Assembly: GCF_910589235.1 (NCBI RefSeq)
Contig: NC_060968.1
Span: 496,001-560,000 of the forward strand
Reading direction: 5' to 3'
Source of the DNA: Vespa crabro
Lineage: Eukaryota > Arthropoda > Insecta > Hymenoptera > Vespidae
DNA length: 64,000 bases
Position numbers and translations under genes: made by a program. A model generated the notes under the pieces. The model was not told the DNA's origin. It ran no database searches and was given only the letters and a program-made list of their open reading frames with translations. Positions 1 to 10,789 of the stretch are shown piece after piece. The first letter of the stretch is position 1; every line of letters starts with the position of its first letter.

Positions 1-510
1 AACCGGTTCTCTGTCTATTTTAGTTTCTGCTTGCCTATCGTTCGGACTAGAAGGGCCGATTTCGCGTATTTCGTCTATTTCTATGTTCCCGGATAGATTA
101 TCTTCGATGATCGTTTGCTTGGCCTTGGAAGATGGCCGTGGCAAAACCCTATCACACCTCTCTAATACGATAATAGCCTCTTGAAGATTGGCTAACACCT
201 GATGCAGTCCGGGTTGTGCGGGGCAAGGAACGCAGCGGGGGTCGCGCGGTCAGTATCCTTGGACGACGTTCGGGCACTCAACCGGCGGATTGCTGCGTTC
301 CTACGCTGCCCTACGCCGGAAATGCATCCACTCGTCGTCTCCGGGGGCGCGCATGCCGCATTAAGCGATGCTATGCGCGAACATCTCCTGATCACGTTAA
401 CCGCACTTGGGAAAGCCTCCACCCGGAGATCCGAACGGGAGGCTATTTTACCTCCGGAATATTTTTCCCCACGGACAACCATCATGATGTATACGGAAGC
501 AACTTCTTAA
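1..510 (+). pseudogene. 3' part of an unidentified poly(A)-tailed retroposon (copy 1 of 3)
   Basis: This segment is alignable by eye with two other places in the window, both on the minus strand: about 12029-12450 and 57793-58205. Shared landmarks are a reading frame ending in LSHLSNTI-like residues, a TGA that all three copies keep near 192, and a second frame (202-510, 102 aa) containing MHPLV (residues 41-45) and PEYFSPRTTIM near its end, closed by TAA at 508-510. An A24 run follows 40 bases later at 551-574, as expected for the 3' end of a retroposon. The first frame has an extra in-frame TGA in this copy, so it is broken. No known domain was recognised. It may be the C-terminal tail of a LINE ORF2 or a separate non-autonomous element. 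The start lies outside the window. Confidence 0.5.
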
Positions 511-550
511 TCGAAGGTAAGGAAAGAAGTTGCGAAGAAGACTTTAGCTG

Positions 551-690
551 AAAAAAAAAAAAAAAAAAAAAAAAGATGGGAAGAATACTTACGTATTCTT
601 CCATTAATGGTGGGCGGAGGTGCGATGACCGCAACGATAGCGAAATGAACACACTGCAACGAGGGAAAAAAAAAAAAAAAAAAAAAAAAA
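551..690 (+). repeat. Two poly(A) tracts bracketing a ~91-bp hairpin-bearing segment
   Basis: A24 runs at 551-574 and A25 at 666-690. The segment between them begins with a perfect 10-bp inverted repeat, 579-588 against 593-602, with a TTAC loop. The first A-run is the tail of the retroposon ending at about 510. The second could be the tail of a small insertion, or an expanded internal A-run. No coding potential is seen. Confidence 0.6.
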
Positions 691-1320
691 TTTTTTCTAA
701 GTCCGATAGTCGCATTGGTTCGAAAAGCATTCGTATAACTTTTCATCGACTTTTCGGAATTTTTCTAAGTCCGATAGTCGCATTGCTTTCGGAAAGCATT
801 CGTATAACATTTCATCGACTCGTCGGAATTTTTCTAAGTCCGATAGTCGCATTGCTTTCAGAACTTAGAAGCAACATTAAGCCCGAAGGCTCGACCATCG
901 ACTTAGAAATTTTCTAAGTCCAATAGTCGCATTACTTCCAAGCCCCAAAAGCAACGTTTTCGTACTCTAAATAATTTACTCTAATTATCCGATTTTACGC
1001 TAAGTTCAATAGTCGCATTACTTAAAAAAAAAAAAATTCTAAGTTCGATAGTCGCATTGCTTTCGAAACTTAAGAGCAATATTATGCCCGAAGGCTAGAC
1101 CATCGGCTTAGAATTTTTCCAAGTCCGATAGTCGCATTGCTTTCAAGTCTCGAGAACAATTAAGCCCGTAGGCTATGCCGACTATTTTCTAAGTTCAATA
1201 GTCGCATTGCTTTTAACTTCTAAAGCAACATTAAGCCCGCAGGCTATACCGACTGTATAATTTTTAAGTTCAATAGTCGCATTGCTTTCGGTTTCGAAAG
1301 CAACATTTTTCTAAGTATGC
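691..1320 (-). repeat. 68-bp satellite monomers (minus) grading into a satellite-derived ~80-95-bp repeat
   Basis: The first two units (about 691-830) are ordinary minus-orientation copies of the 68-bp satellite, with CTAAGTCCGATAGTCGCATT, TTCGTATAAC and TCGACTCGTCGG in order. From 831 onward the units keep only the satellite block around AAGTCCGATAGTCGCATTGC. The remainder is replaced by a new module with GCTTTC...GAAGC and AGCC-loop-GGCT stems. Unit 831-910 and unit 1036-1114 are bounded by perfect inverted repeats (10 bp and 8 bp). Six or seven units are visible, separated by A/T-rich spacers. Confidence 0.75.
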
Positions 1321-1793
1321 GGTCATAGAACACGCCCACCATTAATTTTGAGAAGTTCCAACTTGGCTGCGTGTTTTAATTTATCGAAGAACCAGTATTT
1401 TCAAAATTTGTAAATTTTGGAAAATTTCCAAAAAATTTTTGAAGTCACGGGCGACAGGGTCTATAGGGCCGTGCCTGAGGCCCCCGGGCGACAGGGCCCG
1501 TAGAGCCATGCCTGAAGTGTTTCCCGCGTTTTCTAATTTTTAGGTTAGAATGCCGCAGGTGTGCCAATTGTTAATAATTAAAATAGCATGCAGTCATACC
1601 ACTACAGCTTTTCTTGTCCAGCACGAACGACCAATGGGCGATCGGCGTTTATGTGGTGGCGCTCCAGTCACAATCCAAAGATTTCTATGGAGTCCGCCAT
1701 CGTTCGTAGACTATATAAAAATCAATATGGCCTCCTCGATATTAGTACGCACAATTATGCACTAATAACACGATAATTAATCAACTCCCACTA
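1321..1793. other. Gene-free flank with a 37-bp tandem duplication
   Basis: An AT-rich stretch (1380-1440) carries short self-complementary AAATTT blocks. A GC-rich 37-bp unit starting CGGGCGACAGGG is present twice (1448-1484 and 1485-1521). Further on, a TATATAAAA box at 1712-1720 lies about 110 bases ahead of the gag-like frame. This could be the 5' leader of the R1-like element that follows, but no 5' boundary is visible. Short open frames here have no recognisable content. Confidence 0.4.
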
Positions 1794-2102
1794 TTGATTA
1801 ATATCACAGTTTATTCACTGCACTTAGGTGAACGTGTGGGATATAAATTTTTCCTCGGCAATGCACTTTTTACCGGAAAATTTTTCACAACGCGCGGAGC
1901 ACGATGCGACACGTCTTTCCCGTATGGCAGCCATGTTGGAACTCCTAAACTTAGGACAGACCATTGCTACGTCTGTGGAAAACCGGGCGACTTGGTCAAA
2001 TCATATACGGGTAAGACAGCGTGTCCGGTTTGTACAGATGCCGACCAGAAGCCGACAAACCACCGTGCAGGTTCTTGGGAGTGCCTAATAGTGCCTCTCT
2101 GA
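1794..2102 (+). pseudogene. R1-like retrotransposon gag (ORF1) C-terminal fragment with zinc knuckles
   Basis: The 102-residue frame ends with a zinc-knuckle region typical of ORF1 proteins of the R1/I group of non-LTR retrotransposons: CYVC at residues 58-61, CPVC at 77-80, then NHRAGSWEC with His90 and Cys97. The second knuckle is complete (C-x2-C-x9-H-x6-C). The first has lost its His (Asp66) and last Cys (Tyr71). In the family this protein binds element RNA. Upstream gag sequence is not readable in this frame, and the ATG at 1794 is probably not the true start. It lies directly upstream of endonuclease remnants on the same strand, the normal ORF1-ORF2 order. Confidence 0.7.
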
Positions 2103-2219
2103 GAATGGGTGGGCAAGGCGTTCGTGAGGGCACCAAATGTCTACCGGGAAAAAATAATCCAAAAAGATCCGCATATGGTCGCTGAAAAACCTAAAAAGAA
2201 GACAGTGAAAGTGACCGAG

Positions 2220-2965
2220 ATAAGAAATGTACACTAACACATGGAGGTGGAACAAGGTGTACCGGGCATCTCAATAGCAGTAGAAGCAGCGGAGGGTCTA
2301 TAGACAAAGTCCACTGCTGTTCTACAAATATACATGAACCACAAAGTACTGTGCACGTAAAAAGAAAGTACTGGCACAGCGCATGCGCGAGAACAGAGTT
2401 GAGCTTTCGGTCATTGCGGAACCATGGTGGGTTCCTCTGAGGTGGTTCTCATCCCTCGGAGGGACTTCACTCTCCAAAGTGCTCATGGGAGAGAGTCGAA
2501 AACCGTGAAGCCTGGTGCGTCGGGTTCTTTTTTACGTAGGCGTTAAATGGGGGGACTCGCTGGTAGTTTCAGTCAACTTTCTTCCCAGCGAGAATATTAA
2601 CATGTTTAGTAGTCTCCTTGATGGGCTCGAAGAGCTCTTAGGAACATTCACCGCTCTCCAGCGCTGGTGGCTGGCGATTTTAATGCCCGGTTCAGCAGAT
2701 GAGACCCGGAAGGCAGGAGTAACCATAGGGGTGTGTTGCTCTGCATCTGGGCCAAAAGAATGAACCTGGGTCTGCTAAACCGGGTTGGCTGGACTACGTG
2801 CGTTCGACCACAGGGGTCGATCGTTATAGATCTAACGTGGGGCACGCCGGCGGCGGCCTCTGCCTCTCGGACTGGAGGGTGGATGAGGCTGAGTCCCTGT
2901 CGGACAACCTATATGTTAGATATAACTATAGCACGAGGTTGCAGGGGTCCGTCATTCTTGCCAAT
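2220..2965 (+). pseudogene. R1-like ORF2 endonuclease (APE) domain, frameshifted
   Basis: Pieces of an apurinic-type endonuclease occur in order but in different frames. They are an N-terminal LQIYMNHK (about 2322), ENRVELSVIAEPWW (about 2390), the core motif LVAGDFNAR (about 2665-2690), IDLTWGTPAAA (about 2826-2860) and LSDNLYVRY (about 2895-2930). In active family members the endonuclease nicks the target DNA. The usual catalytic SDH near the end reads SDN here. Several frameshifts and stops show it is dead. The best open pieces are 2515-2763, 2733-2972 and 2798-3106. Confidence 0.7.
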
Positions 2966-3015
2966 GAGATAAAAAGCTCCTTCGTTAGAAGGTTAACTTC
3001 CTGGATAAGGACTAC

Positions 3016-3665
3016 TTGGCTGCGGCCCTCATTTCAGGGGAGTGGACAGGAAGAAGTATGCGTGGGGGGAGTTCGGCCGGTGCGGAACGTGTGGACAAGA
3101 TGGTGAAGTGGGCACCGTCTACACTGAAGCAAGCGTGCGACATGGCCATGTCTCGGGTGAGGGGACAAAACCGCGGTAGTAAAAGTACTTACTGGAGGTC
3201 GGACGAATTAATGAACCTTAAGACCGTTGCGACGGTCACAGTAAGGAAACTTTCCAGAACCAGGAAAAAGATGAACAGTGAGGAAACAGTGCGATGCCTG
3301 GACACTCGAAGGGACGCAAGGAGAGCACTAACTAGGGATATAAAGGAAGCCAAGAAGAATTCATGGAATGAACTGCTGGACTCCATAGCGGATGATCCAT
3401 GGAGCAGACCTTACAAATTGATCCTAGGGAAAATTATGCCATATACCCCACCAGTAACTGAAACCTTGGAGGATGAAGTACTGGAGAATATCGTTCCTAA
3501 ATAATTCCCAGGAGGTACGGGAACTGACGAGCCGTAGGAACGTGCACCCTCAGAGGTGACAATCTCTGCAGAAGAGGTGTTGGCTATCGCCAGGAAAGGA
3601 AAAGGAAGAAAAGCTCCTGGACTGGATGGAATACGGGGTGTGGTTGTGCGTGCTGCGTCTTAAAG
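3016..3665 (+). pseudogene. R1-like ORF2 linker between endonuclease and reverse transcriptase
   Basis: A 162-residue open stretch (3016-3504) holds basic, helical sequence of the kind that joins endonuclease to RT in R1-group proteins (TYWRSDELMNLK, RRDARRALTRDIKEAKKNSWNEL, DPWSRPYKLILGK). After a stop at 3502-3504 and a frameshift, the start of the RT domain is readable: ISAEEVLAIARKGKGRKAPG, then LDGI, at about 3567-3635. The RT palm motifs that should follow are absent. The sequence jumps at about 3656-3665 to residues normally found after the catalytic YADD. Confidence 0.75.
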
Positions 3666-4530
3666 TGGCACCGCAAAAGACGGAGGACATGGCCTTCTTT
3701 GCCTCTGCCCTCTGCAGACGCAGGAATGTACCGCCCCCTAAGATTTGCCTTAGAGGGGTTTGTGTAGAAATTAGGACCATCGTTAAATACCTGGATATAG
3801 TGATAGATTCAAGAATGTCGTTTAAGCGCCACTTCGAGGCTCTAATCCCTAACGCGGAGAGTATTCTTCGGTCCCTTAGGAGGCTCCTTCCGAAACCTCA
3901 CGGACCGGGGGAGAATAGGCGATGCCTGCACGGCGGCGTGATCCACTCGGTGCTCCTTTATGGGGCGCCGGTGTGGAGGACATGATGATTGGACGGGCTG
4001 TTCGGAGCCTCCAAAGGAAGGTGGCGTTTCTGGTGTGTTGTGCCTATAGGACGGTCTCCTTCCACGTGGCTATGATGATTACGGGGATATTCATCTCAAT
4101 CATCTGGCACCCTAGTTGGCGAAGACGTATGCGGCTGTTAGATACGCGAACGGACCTGTTTCCCTCAGTACTAAAAATGTATTGGGTGCCTTTGCCAGAA
4201 GGAGGGCAATAGAGGCATGGAAGGTTGAGGAACTTGAGCTCATAGGGGCACCAGCAGCAACGGGAGTGCGCGCGAGGCGGGCTATTGCCGAATGGTTGGC
4301 TGAGTGAATTGAAAGGCCGCTCTCTATCGGAACGACATTTCACACCACATGGCTGATGACCGGCCATGTCTGTATCTTGGCGTACTTAAATAAGATATAG
4401 GAGATACACTCCACACGTTGCTTCCACTGCGGGGTGAGTGAGGATAAGGCGGAGCACACCCAGGTCGATTACCCGGCGTGGACGGATGTCAGGAATGAGC
4501 AGATCGATGCGATGGGGGGAGGATGGTAAT
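3626..4530 (+). pseudogene. R1-like ORF2 thumb and C-terminal zinc-finger region (RT core deleted)
   Basis: From about 3660 the frame reads LKVAPQKTE, then VKYLDIVIDSRMSFKRHF, the post-catalytic RT motifs D and E, then SILRSLRRLLPKPHGPG and LLYGAPVW. Two frameshifts later come the C-terminal stretches RRAIEAWKVEELE (about 4203-4240) and the Cys/His motif CFHCGVSEDKAEHTQVDYPAW (about 4422-4485; read in two pieces), which marks the end of R1-group ORF2. RT motifs A, B and C, including the catalytic aspartates, are missing, so roughly 200 codons have been lost. The element ends at about 4530, where satellite begins without an obvious poly(A). Confidence 0.75.
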
Positions 4531-7500
4531 GTCTCAAACCATAGCGGCTATCGGGCTAGGAAATATTCCGTCTAGTTGGGTAAATGATATGCGAGGGCCA
4601 GTCGAAATAAAGCAATGATCGATCTTGGAAATATTCCTATTAATCGATTGAAAATTATGAGTCTCCCTCCTGATCCATGACGACTGTCGGATTTCAAATT
4701 TACCTTACTAGTCGAGGGAAAGATTTGCGAATGCCTCAGTATCTCATGCGGCTGACAGACTTGGAAATTTTCCAACTGGGGCGGGAAAATTAATGCTAAG
4801 GCCTCTCGGACCAATGTATCGGTCTGACTTGGAAATATTCTGAAAAGTCGAGGGAAAAATATGCGTTTGCCTCTTGAAACAATGCGACTGTCGGACTTGA
4901 TAATATTCGGACTTGTCGAGTAAGAATTATGCGAGATATTCCCGACCCATTGCGAATGTCGGACTTGGAAATAATCCGACTAGTCGTGGGAAATGCGACT
5001 ACCTCCCGAATCATTGCCGATTTCGGAATTGGAAATATCTCAATTAATTGGAGAAGAGATTTTCGAGTGCATCTCAAAGCAATGTGGCGGTCGGAATTGG
5101 AAATATTTCGACTAGTAGAGGGTAAGATATTCGTTTACCAATCGGTTCAGTTCGTCTGTCGGACTTGGGAATATATCCACTATTCGGAGGAAAGATATGC
5201 GTGTGACTTGTGAACCAAAGCGATTGTCGGAACTGGATATATTCCGAGTAGACGAGTGAATGATATGCGAATGCGGCTTGATCCAGTGTTGCTGTCGGTC
5301 TTGGAAGTATCCCGCCCAGTCGAGAAAAAGTTATGTGAGTGCTTATCGGAACAATGCGGCAGTCGGTCTTCGAAGTTTTCCGATTAGTCGAGTGTAAGTT
5401 ATGCAAGTGACTTGTGAACCGAAGCAATTTTCGCAACTGGAAATATTACAGGTATTCTAGGGAATAATATGCAAGATCCTTTCGAACCAATGCAGCTGTA
5501 GGTCTCGGAAATATTCTAACAAGTAGAGAGAAAGTTATACGAGTGACTTTGGAAACAGAGCGGCTGCCGGACATGGTAATATTCCGACATTTCGAGTTAA
5601 AATTATGCGAATGACTAGCGACCCATTGCGACTGTCGGGCTTGGTAATATTTCTTGCAGCCGACGGAAATTTATGGGAGTGACTTGTGAACCAATGCGTG
5701 AATCGGGCTATGTAATATTCCGGTATTGGAATGATATGCGAGTATTTATTTTGTAATATCCAAATATTGAAATGATATGCGAGTGCCTCTCGAACTAAAG
5801 CGGCTGTCGGGCGTGGAAATATTCGGAATAGTCCGGGGAAAGTTATTCGCATGCATCTCGAAACAAAGCGGCTGTCGGACCAGGAAGTATTAAGAATAGG
5901 CGAGGGACGTTATGCGAATAACTTTCGAAACATTAAACTCGCAATTAAAAATATTCCGATTAGAACGGGGAAACTAATGCGAATACTACTTGAAATATCC
6001 CAACTTGCTGACTTCGAACTATTCCGACCAGTCGAGGGAAATTTATGCGAGTTACTTCTGAACCAAAGCGACTGTCGGAATTGGTAATATTGCGAGTAGT
6101 CGATGGAACGTTATGGGAGTGGCACTCTAACCAATTCGGATGTCATACGTGGTAATATCACGACTAGTCTAGGGAAATATATGTGAGTGCCGCTGGAATT
6201 AAGGCGATTGCAGGATTTTGAATTATTTTGATTAGTCGAGCGAAATTTATGCGAGTGACTCCCTAATTATTACGCTTGTCATTGTTGGAAATACTCCAAC
6301 TTGGCGAGGGAAAGTTATGCGAGAGCATTTCGAACCAATGCGACTATCAGAATAAGAAATATTCCGGCTAGTCGAATGAATGTTATGCTAGCGCCGCTTG
6401 AACAAATACGGCAGTCGGACTTGGAAATATTCCAACTAGTCAGGGTAAATTTATGCGAGTGCTTCTCGAATAATTGCGGATGTCGAACTTGGAACTAATC
6501 CTACTACCTGAGGGAGAGTTATGCGAATCCTTTCTACAACAAAGCGACGAAAAAGGAAATATTCCGAGTTGCCGAGGGAAAGTCATGCGTGTGTTTCTCT
6601 AACCAATTCGACTGTCGAACTAGGAAATTATTTCGACTAGTCAGAGAAAATTTATACGAAATCTTCTCGAACTAATGTGGGTGTCGGACATGGATGTATT
6701 CCGATTAGTCGAGGGAATTATTTGTTCGTGAATCTAGAATCCATATGGTTGTCTGACTTAGATTTTCTCCGAGTACTCAAACGAAAGTTATAAGAGTAAC
6801 TTTTGATCAAATGCAATAGTCGGACTTGCAAATATACACACTTGGAATCGTTCCAACTAGCCGGGGAATCTTCTACGAGTGACTTATGAACCAATGCGAC
6901 TGTTGGACTTGGAAATATTCCGAATACGCGACGGAAAGTTATTCGAGTGCCTCTCAAAGATTATGATTGTAGGACTTAGAAATATTCAGAATAGTAGAGG
7001 GAATCATATTTAAATGGCAATCGAACCAAAGCGACTGGCGGACTTGGAAGTACTCCGACTAGTCGAGGGAAAGTTATGCGATTCACATCTGAAACAAAGC
7101 GACTGGCGGAATTAGAAATATTTCGAGTAGTCAACGTAAAGTTATGCGAGAACCTCTCTAACCATTGCGGTCGTCGGACATGGAAATATTCCAACTAATC
7201 GGGGGAAGGTTACGCGAGTTCCTCTCGAACCAATGTGTCTCTCGGGCTTAGAATATTCCAATAAGTGCGGAATAAAGTTATGCGAGTGCCTCTAAAACCA
7301 AAGTAAATTTTGGACTTGGAAATGTTCCGGGTTGTCGAGTGACTTTTATGCGAATAATTTGTGAGCCAATATAGCTGCCGGACTTGGAAATATTCCAATT
7401 ATACCGGGAAAGAAATGTGAGTGCCTGTCGTAACATTGCGACTGACGGAATTGTAAATATCCCGCCTAGTCGTGGGATAGTTATGCGGGTGACTTGTGAA

Positions 7501-10500
7501 CTAATGCCACTATCGGAATTGTATATATTCTGAGTAAACGAGGGAAATTTATGCGAGTGGCTTTCAGACCAATTCGAATGTCAGACTTGGAAATATCCCG
7601 AATAGTAAAAAGAGCTATGGGAGTGACTTATGAACCAATGCGCATGTCGTGATTGGAAATATTCCGACTAGTCGAAAGAATGTTCCGCGACTGCCTCACA
7701 AACCAAGCTGGGGTCGGTTTTGGAAAAATCCCGACATGTCAAGGGAAAGTTATGCGAGTGACTTGTAGGCCATTGCAAATGACGGGCTTGGAAATATTTC
7801 GACTATACGAGGAAAATTTATACGTGTGACATATGAAACAATGCGGCCGTCGGAATTGGAAATATTGCGACTAGTCGTATGAATATTATGCAAGTTCCCC
7901 TCGAAGGAAAGAGACTGTTGGATATAGGAATATTTCAAGTAGTCGTGGGGAAGATATGCTAGTAACTCTAGAACCAATGCGACTGTCGGAATTGGAAATA
8001 TATCTTCAAGTCGAAGTAATGTTATGCGAGTGCCTTTCAAACCAATGCAGCTGTCGGACTTGAATAAAATCTAACTAGTCGTGGAAGATTTGGGCGGGAG
8101 ACTTGTGACTCAATGCCACTGACGGACGTGGAATTATCCGACTAGTCGAGGGAAAGTTGTCCGAGTACCTCTCGGACCATTTCGGCTGCTGGTCATGGAA
8201 ATATTCGGAATTATCGTGGGAAAATTATGCGAGTGACACGCGAACGAATCTAGATGTCGGACTTGAAATTATTCCGACTAGTCAAGGAAATATTTTGCAA
8301 GTGCCTCTCCAAACAATACGACTGTCGTGTTTGGAAATATTTCGACTAGTCCAGGGAAAGTAATGCGAGTGACTTGTGAACCAATGCAACTGTCCGCCTT
8401 AGATGTATTCCGTCATAGTCGATAGAAAAATATACGAAGACGTCTCGAAACAATAGCGGCTGTCGTACATGGAAATATTTCAACTATTCGAGGGAATGTT
8501 ATTCGAGTCCTCCTAAGTCGTTGCGGCGTTTGGACTTGGAATTATCCCGACTGGTCGAGGGAAAGATATATGAGTGACTCTTGAGACAATGCGTTTGTCG
8601 GATATTTATCGTCTACTCGAAGGAAATTAGTGCGTGTGTCTTGTGAACAAATGCGTCTGTTGGGGTTGGAAATATTTCAACTGGTCCAGGAAAGTCATGC
8701 GAATGCCTCTCGGACTTATACGACTGTTGGATTTAAACTGTTGCGACTAGTCCAGTGAAACTTATGCGAGTGACTTGTGAACCATCGCAACTGTCATGCT
8801 TAGGAATATACCAACTACTCGAGGGAAAGTTATGCAAGTGCCTATCGAACCAGTTCGGCTGCCGAACTTGGAAATATTACTACTAGGCGATGGAAAGTTA
8901 CGTGAGTGACACTAAAACCACTGCGTCTGCCGGACTTGGAAATTTCCTACCTAGTCGAGGGAAAATAGTGCGAGTGATTTTAAACCAAATCCAGAGTCGA
9001 ATATGAAAAAATTCCTACTTGTCCAGGGAAGGTTATGCGAGTAATTCACCAAACAGAGCGAATGTCGGACTTAAAAATAACCCAACTAGTCGGGGAAAAG
9101 TTGTGCGAATGCCTCTCGAACCATTACGCCTGCCGGGCTTTGAAGTATTCCGACAAGAGGAGAGAAATTTAAGCAAGTGACTTATGAACTAATGCGACTT
9201 TGAGGACTTGGTATCATTCTAACTAGTCAAGGATAAGGTATGCGAGTGACACTCGTACCAATACTACTGTAGAAATTGGGATCATTCCGACTATTCGAAA
9301 GAATGATTTACGAGTACCTATCGAACCAATTCAACTGTTGGATTTAGAAACATTCTGACTACTCGAGGGAAAGTTCTGAGATTGCTTCTCGAAACAAAGC
9401 GACTGTCATACTTGAAATAATTCCGACTAGTAGAGAGAAAGATATATGCGTGCTTCTCGAACCAATGCGCCCGTCGGACTTAGCAATATTCATTTTCGTC
9501 GAAAGCAAGTTATGAGAGTACATTTTGAACTAATGCCTTAGCTGGACTTAGAAATATTCCTACTAATAGTTGGGAAATTATGAGAGAGCACCTAAAACCA
9601 ATGCGATTGTCGGACTTATCAATATTACGTCTAATCGAATTATGGTTATGTAAGTGACTTGTGAACCAATGAGACTGTCGGACTTAGAAATATTTCAGCT
9701 AATCGATGAAATGATATGCGACTAACTCCATTACCAATGCTACTGTCGGTCTTATAAATATTCCGAACTAGTCGATGGAATGTTATGCAAATCCCTTTTG
9801 AAAGAAGTGACCGTCGGACTAGGAAATATTCCAACTTGTCGTGGGATATTCATGCGAGTGACTCTCGAATCATTGCGACTGGCAGACTTGGAAATATTTC
9901 GTCCATTTGATGGAAAGTTATTCGTGTATCGCTCGAAACAACCTGTATGTCGGAATTGCAAATATTCCAACTTGCCTGAAGAAAATTTTGCGAATACCTC
10001 TCTAACCAAAACGGGTGCCGAAATCGAAAGCATTCCGAATATTCGTGGATAAGTTATGCGAGTGCTTCTCCAAACAATACGACTGTCGAACTTAGATATA
10101 TAACGACCAATCGAGGGAAAATTATGCGATTAAATTGTAAACCATTATGACTGTCAGACTGGAGAAAATCCTGACTTGTCCAGGGAATGGTAAGAGAGTG
10201 CCTCTCGGAGGAATGCGATCGCCGTTCTTGGAAATATGCCGACAATTCGATGGAATGTTATGCAAGGTCCTCTCGAAACAATGCGGATACCTGACTTGGA
10301 AATATTTCTACTAGTCGGGGGAAAGGTATGTGAATGCCTTGGTAACCAATGCGACTATTGATCTTGGAAATATTCCAAATAATTGAAAAATATTTATGCG
10401 AGTGCCACTCGAAACAATGCGACTGTCTGACTTAGTAATATTCATTTCTGTCGAGGGAAATTTAAACGAATGCATCTCAAATCACTGCGAGTACTTGATT

Positions 10501-10786
10501 CAGAAATATTCTGACTAGTAGTGGTAATAGTAGTTATGAGACCGCGCCTAGAATCAATGCGTAGCCGGAAATATCAATATTCCGTCTTATCGAAGTAAGT
10601 TTGTGTGAGTGACTTGTGATCCAATGAGACTGTCGGACTTAAAAATATTCGGTTTAGTGGAGGGATAGTTATGAGAGTGACTCTCGGAACAATTCTACTG
10701 TTACTCCTAGAAATATTCCAACTAGACGAGGAATGATATGCGAGTATCGTGTGTATCAATGCGACTGTAGGATATAGAGATTCTCC
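4531..10786 (+). repeat. 68-bp satellite array, block 1 (plus orientation)
   Basis: About 92 monomers of a ~68-bp unit. In order, the consensus carries GGAAATATTCCGACTAGTCG, then AGGGAAAGTTATGCGAGTGC, then CTCTCGAACCAATGCGACTG and TCGGACTT. Monomers differ from one another at many positions and carry small indels, so no two neighbours are identical. The unit contains a perfect 10-bp palindrome, CGACTAGTCG, and next to it the near-palindrome GGAAATATTCC. The short open frames throughout come from the repeat: the consensus is open in two of three plus frames and has one TAG per three monomers. Nothing coding is inferred. Confidence 0.95.
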
Positions 10787-10789
10787 TAT

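Noticed and set aside
831..1114. tRNA genes or tRNA-derived SINEs in the cloverleaf-like units
   Set aside because: No A-box or B-box consensus, wrong arm lengths and no anticodon arm of seven-base loop type. The resemblance is only in overall folding.
4531..10786. Many 60-110-codon frames such as MRLSDLEIFRLVEGKLCEC in the satellite
   Set aside because: The 68-bp unit is not a multiple of three, and its consensus has a TAG in only one plus frame. A frame of about 67 codons therefore arises every three monomers. The frames drift with indels and show no codon conservation.
4531..10786. CENP-B box within the 68-bp satellite
   Set aside because: No stretch fits the essential TTCG....A..CGGG core on either strand of the consensus.
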